Below, piece after piece: positions 22,185 to 33,994 of a stretch of DNA of 64,000 nucleotides. The notes below the pieces were generated by a model that searched no databases, was not told where the DNA came from, and saw only the letters and a list, made by a program, of their open reading frames with translations. The translations under genes were made by a program, and so were the position numbers. The stretch spans positions 38,688,150-38,752,149 of the forward strand of contig NC_016134.3 of the NCBI RefSeq assembly GCF_000005505.3, read 5' to 3'. Source of the DNA: Brachypodium distachyon. Its lineage: Eukaryota > Streptophyta > Magnoliopsida > Poales > Poaceae. Every line of letters starts with the position of its first letter. Position 1 is the first letter of the stretch.

Positions 22185-25100
22185 TCACTGCTTCGCACCT
22201 ATGTCATCCATCCCCAATGCCTTCATTATAAATGCATACTCGAAGGCTGTTTCCTCACAAGACATTAAGCGTCCACCCTCACCAAAATGACCACTTTGCA
22301 TATTAGTTTTGAGAACAACAGACTGGGAACAGGATGGGCATGTGACATCTCTCACTTTGGAAACCCACTTTGCAGCTTCCCACACTCCTACCCTGTCAAA
22401 CAGAACAGGAAATTCAAGAACTCAAATGAAAACCAACAGTACACAACTAGTAGGAATCTTTGACTATGGTTTTGTGAGCTGTCACTTAACATGGAACATG
22501 TACAAATGATCTTAAGCGCATGTACAAGCATACCAGGAGTAAAAATGAGTAGGAACAAACCTTGTATCATTAAATGATGCCGTCACCAGAACTGAGGGGT
22601 AACATACACCACCAGATATGTTGTCATAAGGAGAATAACTTTGGATCACATCAAATTCAACTGGGATATTAGGGTCCCCAAATTCTTCATAGTCCAAGAT
22701 AGTGAGAGGTAAAGTAGGATCCAACATTGTATTACAGGTATCAAGAAAAGGGACCTGTTTTGGTGTAATACATGTCAATATCTATGTAAGCCCATACACA
22801 TCATGTACCAGCAGAAGCATACTTGGGAAAGAGAACAAGCGTAGCAAATCCGAGAGTGAAATGAATATATATATTCGCAGAACGATTTTTTGTGTCATTG
22901 TTTAATGACTACATAAAGAAGTGACCTCAAAGATTTACCTTAAGAACTGCAGCAGATAATAAATTTGGCAACATATTAATGACCGCCCCAACCAGCAGAC
23001 CACCAGCACTGCAGCCTACAGCACAAAGGCGTCTTTCATGTACAAAACCTTCCTTGATAAGATGCATACCACATGCAGCAAAATCTTTAACTGAATTTAT
23101 CTTGTTAGATTTGGTGCCTGCCAGGTGCCATGATGGATCCCCTCCTCCCCTACATGATTAGGCCCGAGAATTACAACAACGCGAAATTCGCAGCACGAAT
23201 ACATTTGTTCGAGAAAAAACAAAATTATGCATTTCCCTGCATTCATTTACGAGAAGTTGAGAACAATTATATTATCATGTTTTAATTTTATTGTGGAGAG
23301 TATACTAGACAAAATGGCAGCTGGGTTTCAACTCAGCCTCACTCCATATGGATGCGACTCAGGATGGAGAAAAGGATGAAATGTTGGGACTATAAATGGC
23401 CAGCCTTCAGAAATCTGGCCAATTACCCCTTTCTGTGACATGGATCACCAGATCAGAAACCCACTCTAGCCCAGAACAGCGTAATGAGGCATTCCTTTCA
23501 TGAGATAATGGATCAGCATCTCCATAAATTAGTATGCAACCTAGCAACTACCAGACATCGATGCAGGCCTGCTAGTCCTGTTGTCACTTTAATAATCTAA
23601 TGCACAAAATGAAAAGGCACAATTTCAGATGCGGCGCTCAATAAGATGAGTTGGGAAAAAATGAAAGTCGACGAGTAAAGTTCTGTGAGGTGAAAAAGCC
23701 GCAAGCATCAAACTGTACCTAACATCTGCAAATGCAAGAACCCAACCTCGAGCAAGTAGACTTAACCTATCAGAACACCAGCCTTTATCCAGATCTTCTC
23801 CGTAAGCTCCATACCCATATAAGATCCCAGGTGATTCTCCATGAATATGTTCTTCCTGGGAATACAGGATCATTAGAGGTATTGAAACACCATCATGTGA
23901 AATAACTTGGACCCTCTCACAAGAGAATAACTTGGAAAGATCACTCCAACTTTGTGAATCTTCAATAAGCTGCAGATTTTGTTGGATACTTGAAACAGTG
24001 GATTGCAATCCTAATGTGTGTAGACTTGAAGAGAGGCCAGTGACTTCCTCTTGATGAAGGATGGTAAATGTCTTATTTCTCATGTCAAAGTCCACAGTTA
24101 AGTCTGGAATCTACAGGAAAAATAAATGTTTATGGAAAATGTAAATTATCTCTAACAACAGACCAGCTGCACTGTGTTATAAAGTTGCTTAATTAATTAA
24201 TAAATAGACAGATTACAATGGTTGTATATTTTGTTCAATTATGCACTTGTTAAATGAGGTATACGGTTCAATTATACAGAGACGAAATTGCAATACATCA
24301 TGTGAGTAGCAAGAGATATAATAGGACTGAATGTGTAGAACAGGATTTCCAGGGTGCTACTTTAAATGGTACAATGAGATCCATGGAATGAAGAAAAGGA
24401 GAGATGAAGTACACACAAACATATTCCTTCCATTCCATAAAAATAGGGCATATAAGTTTTGTCATAAGTAAAAAAAAAGTTTGAACGTTTATTGACAAAA
24501 ATATTAACATCTACAATAACAAATAAATACATTTCATGGTGGATCTACTGTTATTGATTTAGTATTCTAATATTGATGTTCTTTTTTATAAATTATATGA
24601 CCTATTTTATGGAAAGGTGGGGGCAGGATGGAAGGATATGTCCATTCGCGCAGATAAATCATAAAAAGGTTAATGGTAAAATGATGTACCACTGGTGATG
24701 ACACCACCAGGCGATAAGTAGATGACAAGAAATCATTGTTGGGTCCCGGAAGAATGCTGCATAAGTTTGACGGTATTGGGAAAAACCATGGAGCGAGATC
24801 ACACAGTTCCTTTGGCTCCTGAGGGGTTACACAAATTTAATAAACAAATATCATCAGGAGAAGGTAACAACTCATGGTGACAGAGATTTAGCCCATTAAA
24901 AAAACTGACAAAGAGAATGATCATAGTGTCAATAAAAAAAATCAAGGTACAGGTTATAATCTGGAAGTGCAATAGATGAAGTCAAACAAATACAGACAAG
25001 CCAATGCTGGGTAGTGTTTATGTTATCTAAATCATTAAAACTTTATGATCCAAGACAGAGTTGTGTTACATCACTAAGAGTTCTGCTCCAGTACATATTA

Positions 25101-27713
25101 ATAGCGAGTCAAATAATATACCTGAAAGTCGACCTTCACTGGCAAATCAATGGAGCAAAACAGAGGAAGCCCGTCTTTTCGAAGGAAGAGAACTAAATTT
25201 TCGTGAAAAATATCCATATCCTGAAAGGTATAGTCTGACCCAGGGAGCGCCACAACCTAACAATAGACATACAAGCATCATCTTTGTATAGTCTGGACTT
25301 TACTGGGAATAAATCAAAATTCATAATCAGAAAAGAAATGCTTGCAGTAAACAACAATAAGACATCCATACTAATGTTGTCAGCACATTATGATAAGGAA
25401 AAAGTCAATGTTGATGAAGATAATTTTTGTGTTATCAGATCAATAAGCATTGCCTATAGATATACTTTCTGAAAGAGGGAGAGACCTGCCATCTGTTCAT
25501 CAGTGATTTTTCAGCTCTACACCTGGCCAGGTAGTAGCCCTCAGCTGCTGTTTCAGAATCGCTCAAGGGTGCATTAGTAAGAATGTAGAAAAATCCATTA
25601 TGATGCTCCAAGAAGTACTGCACTTTGTTGCTGCGTTTCCGTACAGGCCATAAGCCTTCTCTTAAATTGCCAGATTCCATCACAAAAACCTGCAGCAGCA
25701 TAAGCAGAAAAATCAGAAAGAATAATCCAAAAGAGATATAAGTGGAGTAACGGCAAAATACATTTGGAATTGGAATATTTTTTGTTATTAGAAACCTTCC
25801 TCAGATGATGTCCTTGTGTTAGAATTTACGGTAATATACTTGGAATCTTTTGTGCTTGTGATATCCACACAACAGTTTACATCATTCTCCACAAAGACTA
25901 AAAAATCTGCCTCATCTGACTGCATCTTTTTACAGAAAACCCTAAAAACATGCAAATATATCAAATACAGCAAAAAAATATACAATAACAGTTCAAGACT
26001 ACAAGCTTCATAAGCTCAACGTATATGTGCAGGAAGGAGAATTACTGATTGGGACGTAGAGTCTCGTCACAGACAGTATAAAATAAATTTTTGCTGTTGC
26101 CGGCCCATGCTAAACTGACTACTCCCTTGACTGGTTGACAGGAAATGACATGCTTAGACTGAAGATCTTTCACTTCCAGGGAAAACAGTTCACCCCCAGA
26201 TGTGTCGAGAGTATATGCAAGAGACCTATGATCAGGAGAGATTCGGCAGCTTCCAATGTGTACATAACCTGCATAAGTTACAAATAATCCATTGTCAAGT
26301 TTCTGTAGATAAGCAAAAAAATGTCCTCGCCACAAGAATTGAAGAACAGAAGCAAATAAGTAATGTCTACAAAGCAGGAACCAAAACAATCAAACAATAT
26401 GTAACCATACGGCAGAAGCACATAGCAGTATCTTATGCATGCACGTCAATATCACACCATAGATATTAAATGTAGCACATACCAAATTTCTCTGCAATCT
26501 CATTCCAGTCAAGCAACACTTCTTCCTTCTCCCAATCAGAAAGATGTCTAAGAAAACCACCTACTAAACCACCCGAGGGCCTCAATTTTCTGGACAGAAC
26601 TGGGTACTCCATCCCATTTGGAACATACTGGTAATATAACCTGGATCAGCTAAACATGTTATGTTCTATTCAAAGACAACAGTAATTTTTTATACAGTGC
26701 ATAAATATTTTTTAGAACATGTTCTCCCATCTTTCTGTTAACAGTTCAAGACGTGTTTCCTGAATATGAGTATACAAGCCGTGTTTCCAATCGGAAGAAT
26801 ATGCATAAATAAAATGCAACATGTCGAAGGAGATTAGCAAAATCCATCCAGTCCATGAAAGTTCGGCAGATATTTGTTCGATTTGACAAAACGAACCAAC
26901 AGAACCACATTTTAACACTAAAATCATGCATGAAAAAAATGTTACTCCCTCCTAAATTCTTGTTGTTGTTTCAGTTCAAATTTGAACTAAGTTTCAGTTC
27001 AAATTTGAACTAAAACAACGACAACAATTTAGGATCGGAGGGAGTACATTAGAAGGATTAGAACACTTCCACGATGCTACGCTAGAATGATTAACAATTG
27101 GCCTCGAAAAAAGGATTAACACTGGAAATATTATCTTAATTAAGAAATGAATTCTAACATGCAAAAGGCAAGCGTAACACTGAACAAATGTAACGCCCTA
27201 GTCCTTCCATACCAAATTACAACTAGGCTTCTGCACAGCCACACATGCACAAGCAAAACTAACATCATGGAACCATCACAATTTGACAGAACCTACTAAT
27301 TTGGTTCTAAGTCATGGTGTATGGGATGAAACGAAACGGTGCAGTACGGACCAAGGGCCCCATGGTTGAGGAGGGGAGGCAGCGGAAGGGGGCAGCCGGG
27401 CTTGCATCTCGGCCACGAGGCGCGCGCGGAGGCCGCCGCCGCCGGCCGAGGAGACGAAGGCGTCTGCGTAGGTGTTCTCGGCGGCGAGGAGGGCGGCGAG
27501 ATCGGGGTCGGAGGTGTCGCGCATCCAGTGGTACGGGTCGCTCCACGACCTCCCGTGCGCCGACACGGTGAAGGGAACTTTCTTCGCCACGGGCGGCGGC
27601 GGGAGGATGTCGGTGCTCGGACGATGCGACTGCGAGAAGAGGTGGGAGCGACGGCGGCATGAAGTGGAGAAGAGGCGGACGAGGGCGGGGAGGGGCTGCC
27701 GCCGGTGGAGCAT
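22185..27713 (-). CDS. Prolyl-oligopeptidase-family serine peptidase (oligopeptidase B-like, S9A)
   Basis: Serine peptidase that cleaves short peptides, here probably in mitochondria or plastids given the Arg/Ser-rich start MLHRRQPLPALVRLFSTSC. Eleven minus-strand exons: 27713-27352, 26640-26483, 26268-26046, 25941-25800, 25689-25486, 25256-25122, 24818-24690, 24110-23719, 23149-22939, 22754-22561 and 22392-22185, giving about 785 residues. The N-terminal propeller part includes DPYHWMRD and PWGPWLYYQYVPNG. The hydrolase part has GYGAYG, DVRGGGDPSWH, the nucleophile in GCSAGG (about S629), the acid in TASFNDTR (about D715) and the base in QSGHFGEGG (about H752), so the triad is complete. An in-frame ATG at 27794 could add 27 residues. 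One oddity: after exon 4 the frame-keeping boundary (25800) is followed by GA, not GT (see findings), so the present allele may be mis-spliced. Two MITEs lie in introns. Confidence 0.85.
24421..24620. mobile_element. MITE in a peptidase intron
   Basis: The left end reads ATTCCTTCCATTCCATAAAA followed by ATAGGGCATATAAG. The right end is its imperfect inverse (ATATGACCTATTTTATGGAAAGG). Length about 200 bases. It lies within intron 8 of the minus-strand peptidase gene, between exons at 24690 and 24110. Ends are approximate. Confidence 0.55.
26944..27044. mobile_element. Stowaway MITE in intron 1 of the peptidase gene
   Basis: Ends CTCCCTCCTAAATTCTTGTTG and the inverse CTCCCTCCGATCCTAAATTG, flanked by TA on both sides (26942-26943 and 27045-27046). 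Length 101 bases. Inside is a direct repeat of TTTCAGTTCAAATTTGAAC, itself palindromic, so the RNA would fold into a long hairpin. Confidence 0.85.
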
Positions 27714-27915
27714 CGGGCCGGTTCGACACTTCGACGGCTTTGCGGTTGTTCTTAGATGCGGAGTGGCCTGGGGTTTTCCGTGGGGTTTAGCCATTCAGGG
27801 TCACCCTGCATTTGAAACACCCCAGAAAAACTTCATCCAAAACTAACTCTTCTGAAATTCTGAACAAAAAAAATAACTCTTCTGAAAATTCGTGTTGCTT
27901 CCTTGGTCTTCAGGC

Positions 27916-28529
27916 TAGGGGTGGGCAGAAAAACCGATGCCCGCAAACTGCAACCGAAAAGACCGAAACCGAAAAGACCCCTCAAAAGGCTGGAAAGAAA
28001 AATTTATATACCGGAATTAGTGGCTTAATTCGTGTATCAATTTCAAAAAACTTAAAAGACCGAACAAGTGGAGGAATTAGTATCGCCCTTTGTTAGTTTC
28101 TGGCTGTGAGCTTACAAGCTTGTGACTATTAGCCTTCGAGGCTGTTTTCTTTGCTGTTGAACCATGTAATGTGCGTGAATTGTGGGTTGTGGTATTTTTG
28201 AATGTTGATCAAACTGGTATATTGTCGTAAAATTTGTGTGTTTGTGTTTGCTATTGTTGAGTGTTTATTCTTGCCAACTGATATGAATATATGCATTGAA
28301 GAAATGTCGAGATTACATGTGAAATGCTACTTGAAACTTTAACAAATATTGTCCAACTTTTTCGATAAACAGTTGCCCTACACAATTTGGTTATGACTGA
28401 ATCCGAACCCGAATTATTAAGTACCCGAAATTGTCGGGTACTCAACTCACAAGTAAATTTTTTTCTTCATTTCTAAAAGAAAGAATGTCAAATAACATAA
28501 ATTCAGTCTAGACCGAATGCCCACCCCTA
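27916..28529. mobile_element. Non-autonomous hAT-type element with 8-bp target duplication
   Basis: Terminal inverted repeats TAGGGGTGGGCA at 27916 and TGCCCACCCCTA ending at 28529. The flanking octamers CTTCAGGC (27908-27915) and CTTCAGAC (28530-28537) match at seven of eight bases, as expected for an hAT target duplication. The interior, 614 bases overall, has repeated ACCGAAA/ACCCGAA motifs near both ends and no coding potential. Confidence 0.8.
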
Positions 28530-28803
28530 CTTCAGACATTGTGTTCCCGGTTGTATCTAGCACGTTGTAAACTCTCAAGATTTGTGTTATCAGTTAATGA
28601 ATGAACCAGCCTTAATGTAAAAAAAACATGGGAGTAGATGCAGATTATATTAGCTCGAAACTCTTGTGTGTTCACGAGCGATAACCCCAAATTTGGTCTC
28701 TTTTGACCGGACTCGACAATGTCACAATACGTGCGATGATCTGTTTTGTAGGTGTAGTCTTGGAGTTTGTGTTCTCTATTGGTTTTTGTGTTGGTCGATG
28801 TTG

Positions 28804-29085
28804 GTCTCTCTATGTTTGTTGGTGTTGGTGGACACTGGTCTCGTTAACAAGTTTTGTGGTTTATGAACATGGGAACCAAACGACTACACCTACCCTAATT
28901 AGGGTTGTTGAGGCTCATTCAGTGATTGGATCGCCCATGTGTAGTCTCTCTATGTTTGTTGGTGTTGGTGGACACTGGTCTCGTTAACAAGTTTTGTGGT
29001 TTATGAACATGGGAACCAAACGACTACACCTACCCTAACTAGGGTTGTTGAGGCTCATTCAGTGATTGGATCGCCCATGTGTAGT
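28804..29085. repeat. 140-bp tandem duplication
   Basis: Two nearly identical copies lie head to tail with a period of 140 bases, starting at about 28804 and 28944. They share, for example, TATGTTTGTTGGTGTTGGTG and AACATGGGAACCAAACGAC. Only one difference was noticed (CCCTAATTAGGG versus CCCTAACTAGGG). The near-identity implies a recent duplication. No function seen. Confidence 0.85.
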
Positions 29086-29474
29086 CGTCTATGTCGGGAT
29101 CGGATCAAGCTGTTACCATGGGAAAAAGAGATGATGCGTAAGATCATCTTATCGTTGGCGCTTGACTGGAAGCTTGCACGGTCGCTGCACATCGTTGACC
29201 GATACATTTGTTGTTATAGAGAATACTTGAATACCGTCGTTTTCCGCCTAGAGTGAGGGAGCTTGTATGCATGGTGTTCCATCACCATGGATATTGAAAA
29301 GTGACATTGCGTACCCACGTCATATTTCAAGAACATTTGCAAGTTTTCAAAAATCGTGAAAACGCATCAGCATGGATTGCGCATGTGGGAACTGGAAAGT
29401 CAGGTACAAAACACAAGAAATGTGCATACAGTACTCGACTTAACTCTCCATCTTTTTATCTTCACAAAATAATA

Positions 29475-30829
29475 CTACAACAAAACACCCATGTAGAGAC
29501 ATTCAATTTATGTGGTAATGACCCTTTATATCATCTCTACATGATCATAGAGTCGCTTACTAAAGTGTCTTAGCTTAGGAGCGTCTCCTCGACGCATGGC
29601 AAGCGTGTCTAGTAGGAATGAGCCGTTTGTAAAGCATGTCTATACACATAGAGACGTTTTGGTAGATCACCATGAAATCCTCGTCTCTGTGTTAGTCAAG
29701 TCGGTTTAGAGATGTTTTTTCTTGCTATGTAAATATGGTTTTTTATCAGTAAAACCAAAATATTACTGTGTTACATATCGGCATAACCATAAAAACTTTA
29801 TGTCAAAAGGCAAAGGACGTAATACAGTGTATAGTTGGAAAATTTGGACTTTATTTCTGAACGGAGACCATAGTTTACAATTGAACACTTCTAATGGTTC
29901 AGGAGCTCCCTATCGTCCCACTTCTGATGATTATTCAGTAGCCATTTTTTCTGTTACTTCAAAGATCTTCATAAACAATATCCTGCAAAGAAACAAAGCC
30001 AACGGAAATATTACTACAGTATCTTTTTTTTCTGCTAACATTGCAGACTACAAAACAATAAAAAACAAACGCACAGTTCAATGGAAAAAGAAAATAAATT
30101 ATATAACTAAAGATCCGTCATACTCAGAACCGAACTGTGCATCCATATGGTTTGACCTGGTGATTTCCACTGCAAAATAATAACATTAATTCAAATAGCT
30201 ATTGCTAATATGAAAAAATCGAGGCATAGAATTAATAGCTGGATTGATTGAACAAGAAAGACACGAGGTACTCATCTTCCTCTGGGCCTCCTGGAATCCG
30301 GCAAGCGCACCATGGACTCATCAAGCGTCGTTGAAGATTTGTAGCGTATCTGCAGGGAGACCGGCCTACGAATCAGCCTGAGATTAAATTAGTATGTACA
30401 GGAACATACCAGGGAGGCAGCGGGGCAGCGGGCTGGCCGGTCGGATCGCGTCTCCGCGTCGCCGTTCCCGAACGGACAAGATCCAATACTAGGCGGGAGA
30501 TCGAGGATGCCATAGAGGGGAGAAGAGGGTTCACCAGACGCTGCGCAGAGTTCGCGTCGGTGTACGCCACCGGCCTCCCAAGGGATCTAGTGGCGGCGGC
30601 GTTAGGTTTCACGGACGTGTTTGTAACTTCCTTGAGGGAGACGTGATAAATTGGGATTAATTGTATTTGGGTGAGGAGTTTTAAAGAGCTTCGAACGTGA
30701 ATCTCGTAACGCAGAGACGACCTGCAAAGCGTCCTAAAAATCTTCTTTACTCGTAGGATAGTACCAAGGATAAAGACGAACACAAAAGCGTCCAAACCAA
30801 GATGTCTCTACAGGCCAGTTTTGTTGTAG
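29475..30829. mobile_element. 1.35-kb TIR element, CACTA-like ends
   Basis: The left end reads CTACAACAAAACACCCATG then TAGAGACAT. The reverse complement of the right end reads CTACAACAAAACTGGCC then TGTAGAGACAT, so an imperfect inverted repeat of about 28 bases bounds the element. The ACTACAACAAAA sequence resembles CACTA termini but lacks the leading C, and I found no exact 3-bp target duplication. Subterminal GCGTCTC/GAGACG and AAGCGTC motifs recur near both ends. No transposase is encoded, so it is non-autonomous. A possible captured gene piece lies inside. Confidence 0.55.
30256..30513 (-). pseudogene. Possible captured host-gene fragment inside the TIR element
   Basis: On the minus strand an ATG at 30513 opens MASSISRLVLDLVRSGTATR, Arg/Ser-rich like an organelle targeting sequence. 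A GTATGT donor follows about 100 bases on. After a CTGCAG acceptor near 30350 the next block reads RYKSSTTLDESMVRLP in one frame and RIPGGPEEDEYLVSFLFNQ with a stop in another. The broken frame between these plausible halves suggests a decayed two-exon small gene picked up by the element. I do not recognise the parent gene. Confidence 0.3.
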
Positions 30830-32102
30830 TATATATAATACATTTTAATGAAAAATTGAGAACATACATGATAGTATAACATAATCTAAGTCCATATACA
30901 GTTTTTTAAAACTAAAAAGACATAAGTTTTTCACAATGTTTCATCACGAATGGAGTAAGTGAAGCAACAGTGAATAATCACTCAAAGAGTGTTAATGAAT
31001 TATCCAATGGAAGATAGATCAAAGATGACAAATAAATAGAATGGTGCACAAGCGTGCATTCGTTGATTCCGAGTTCGAGACTGTTAGTTGTTTGTGGAAC
31101 ACAAGCAGTCGATGACTGCAAAAGAATGGTGGAACGTTCAGCACAGCAGCCAGCAGGGTGGGGGCCGAATCTAGCCGCCGCGGGTTCACGTCACACCGTT
31201 GCCAACTTGCCACAGGCACGGTCGCGTCATTGCACGTACGAGGGATTCTCAAAAACGATGGAAAGAAAAAACTGAGGTGCTTGGTCCCGAGCCGGGCCTA
31301 GGGGTGCAACTTAGTGATTCTAGGTGTATCTTCTAACGCTTCTTAGTTTAAATAAATGAACTAATTTTTAAAAAAATTATATCATTTTAAAATTTTAGTT
31401 CATTTAATTGAACTAAGGACGGTCACAGACTTGCATGCCCCTCCAGGCACGTACGTCCCGGCGTCGCGTCTCACTCTCACCTTATCAGCCGGGCAATGGC
31501 AGCAGTACGGCACCCACCCACACGCTGTGGGAACCGACGCCGATACCGCGCTAGCTCAGCGCAGCGCTCCGAGACCGACGCGATGCGCATCCGCCGCCCC
31601 TGGGTCCTGACTTGTCGAGACATGCCACCGGTCCAAGAGGCGGTTAAGGCGCGTGCGGGTTTGGTACCCGGTATACGGCGCGGTAGGTAACGGGTACGAG
31701 CGCCTGGGGGTCCCGGGCCGGCGGCCGGCGGGCTCCATCGCGAAGAAGACGGGCGCGTACGGCACGGCATGGCTGTTGCCGTCTTCTACTGTGCCAGGGT
31801 CAAACAAAGGTGGCGCGCGCCCGTGCATACCGGCTCCACAAGAGAGGCTGCCGCTGCCTAGTAGCAGTAGTAAAATGCTTGTTTACCTACCGGCTACCGC
31901 GCGCCTCGAGTCGAAATATTAAGCACACCTGCTCCACCAAGCGACTGAGACTGCCCTTAAAAGAGAGAAGCCAGCGTGCCGCACGGCGTCGAGAGGTTTG
32001 CCAGACAACGATCACTTGTTGGCCTGTTCGGCTGTTAAATTCCTTGCGCCACCGTCGAGAGCGAGAGCTTTGTCGGCACGTACCGGTACACGAGCGCCGC
32101 GC
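30830..32102. other. Upstream region of the Dof gene, no gene seen
   Basis: AT-rich until about 31420, then GC-rich promoter-like DNA up to the Dof start codon. Overlapping open frames on both strands in 31480-31920 reflect base composition; none shows a known domain. Confidence 0.4.
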
Positions 32103-32714
32103 ATGCAGGAGCCCGGGAGACGGACCGCGCCGCCGTTCGCCGGCGTGGACCTCCGCCGGCCGAAGGGCTACCAGGCGCTGGCGCAGGCGGAGGCGTGCCC
32201 GCGGTGCGAGTCGCGGGACACCAAGTTCTGCTACTACAACAACTACAACACCACCCAGCCCCGGCACTACTGCAGGTCCTGCCGCCGCTACTGGACCAAG
32301 GGCGGCTCCCTCCGCAACGTCCCCGTCGGCGGCGCCTCCCGCAACAACTCCTCCTCTTCCTCCTCCTCGTCCTCGTCTCCCCCCAAGCGCACCAAGAACT
32401 CCAGCTCCAACTCCAAGCGCCGCCGCGTCGTGCCGGAGCCGGAGCACGAGCCCGTCCGCACGGACGCCTCTGCCCCCGCAGCGACGACGGAAGCCGTGAG
32501 GCCCGTGACAACCGAGGACGCCGCCCCCGATGATCCGGCAGTGGAGACTGAGCCGTCGGTAAAGCTTGGGGTCGGCGGCGGCCTCGCGGACGCCGGTGGG
32601 AAAGAGCCGAGCCCGTTCGAGTGGCCATCGGGCTGCGACGACCTGGCAATATCATACTGGGGAACCGGCGTGTTGGCCGACGCCGACCCGGCGATGTTCC
32701 TTAATCTGCCGTGA
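32103..32714 (+). CDS. Dof zinc-finger transcription factor
   Basis: Plant-specific nuclear factor that binds AAAG-core promoter elements through one C2C2 zinc finger (family knowledge). Single exon, 203 residues. The Dof domain spans about residues 29-78, with zinc ligands C32, C35, C57 and C60 in CX2CX21CX2C spacing and the invariant core [17 protein letters not shown], then [18 protein letters not shown] poly-Ser tract (about 83-92) and the basic cluster SKRRR follow, a likely nuclear signal. The C-terminal part is acidic and low in complexity, ending with a WP-type motif ([10 protein letters not shown]) and MFLNLP. ATG 32103 is the first that leads directly into the domain; the frame is open further upstream but without family sequence. 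Which Dof subgroup it belongs to is not clear. Confidence 0.93.
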   Translation: MQEPGRRTAPPFAGVDLRRPKGYQALAQAEACPRCESRDTKFCYYNNYNTTQPRHYCRSCRRYWTKGGSLRNVPVGGASRNNSSSSSSSSSSPPKRTKNSSSNSKRRRVVPEPEHEPVRTDASAPAATTEAVRPVTTEDAAPDDPAVETEPSVKLGVGGGLADAGGKEPSPFEWPSGCDDLAISYWGTGVLADADPAMFLNLP

Positions 32715-33990
32715 ACGATCGAGTGCAGGCACGGCTCTGTGAGTGCGTATGCTTGCCATGTTCCTTAACCAGCCGTGATCGAGTGCATGGCTATGTAGTT
32801 TACTAAGCATTACCGCCCAAGACGATAGCTAGAGCAAAGCAGAGAAGCAGAGCTCCAAGCTTTTCATCATCTGCGGATGTAGGTTTCTGTGCTAGCATAC
32901 TTCAGTAATCTGTAGTTCCCGGAGGCTACGGTCGCATGCAAGCGCTGTATAATCGGTCTCGTATATCGTTTGCTCGTGATGCTTGGCCCTGAAATCTACA
33001 ATCTACAACAATCTGCATCCAGAACGGAACGGTTTTGATAACTGCTCCTACACCTTTCTTGTTTTTTAAGAGAAAGAGAGTGATTGAAGAGAGAAGCGTT
33101 TCGTTTCGTTTAGGTGAAATTAATCGTAATTCAGAAGTGATGGCCGCTGTAATTCCAGAGTTGCAACGATGGCAGGAAGTGGGTCGCGTCGAGGAGAGAC
33201 CGATGTCACGAACAGTTTTATTAGATTCGTAGTGCTCTACTAGTACACGCACGCGCAACGTCGAGCGATTGACACGGCAGGGCCGGACGGGAATTGTTTT
33301 GTTCGGTTAGACGTCGGCGTCCCGTCGGTCGCCGGCTTTAAATTAACACTTCCGTCCCGCCGAGGCCGACAACTCGCGATGCCGACCGCGACGGGGGCGT
33401 GCGTTGCGCCGTGTCAGGGCGTCATCAGTCGCCTCCTCACACTCGCCTTGCAGTACGCACGGACCGCGCGCATCGGTCGGTCCATCGATATCGCCCAAGT
33501 GACGCGCGCAGCGCAGCTGACGCCTGACGGCGACCGGTTCGATCGTCGGTGTCTGGCCCGGCTCGTCGGCTACCGCATGCCTGGCCTGCACGCGAGCGCC
33601 GACTCCCTGCGCGTGCTGGGGCTGGGCGGCTCTTCGCCTGGCTCTAGAGACCACCGGCCGCCGTGCGGATGAACGTACTGCGCAGGCGATGGCTGGCCGT
33701 TTGAACGTCGGCGAACGTCTGCTGTGGCCGACGACGGCAGTTGTGTTTCTTTAAAAAAAAAAACTAGAAACACAAAGTTCTGTTACATCAACGATGCGGC
33801 ATATCACCGACGACCTCGACAGTTAACAAGTCTGAAATATCATACAGCTAGTGCATCTGGCTATTCGACTCTAGACCAACGTCAAAAGATGCTAACGCAT
33901 GATCGAATTACAGTTACAATTTCTGTTATTCTATTGGACTTTACAACATCAAAAGATAGACGCAACAGAGTTTTAGCTTTTTTTAATAAG
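32715..33990. other. Dof 3' flank and intergenic DNA
   Basis: The first few hundred bases are probably the Dof 3' UTR, with a repeated phrase (CATGTTCCTTAA / CAGCCGTGATCGAGTGCA) just after the stop near 32760. Then comes GC-rich DNA at 33250-33740 without a recognisable gene, a run of A at about 33752, and AT-rich sequence. Confidence 0.4.
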
Positions 33991-33994
33991 ACTA

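Noticed and set aside
29722..30180. 152-codon frame within the TIR element
   Set aside because: AT-rich, no recognisable domain, inside a non-autonomous transposon; no evidence of coding function.
31477..31922. Overlapping frames upstream of the Dof gene
   Set aside because: GC-rich promoter-like DNA with open frames on both strands and no family sequence.
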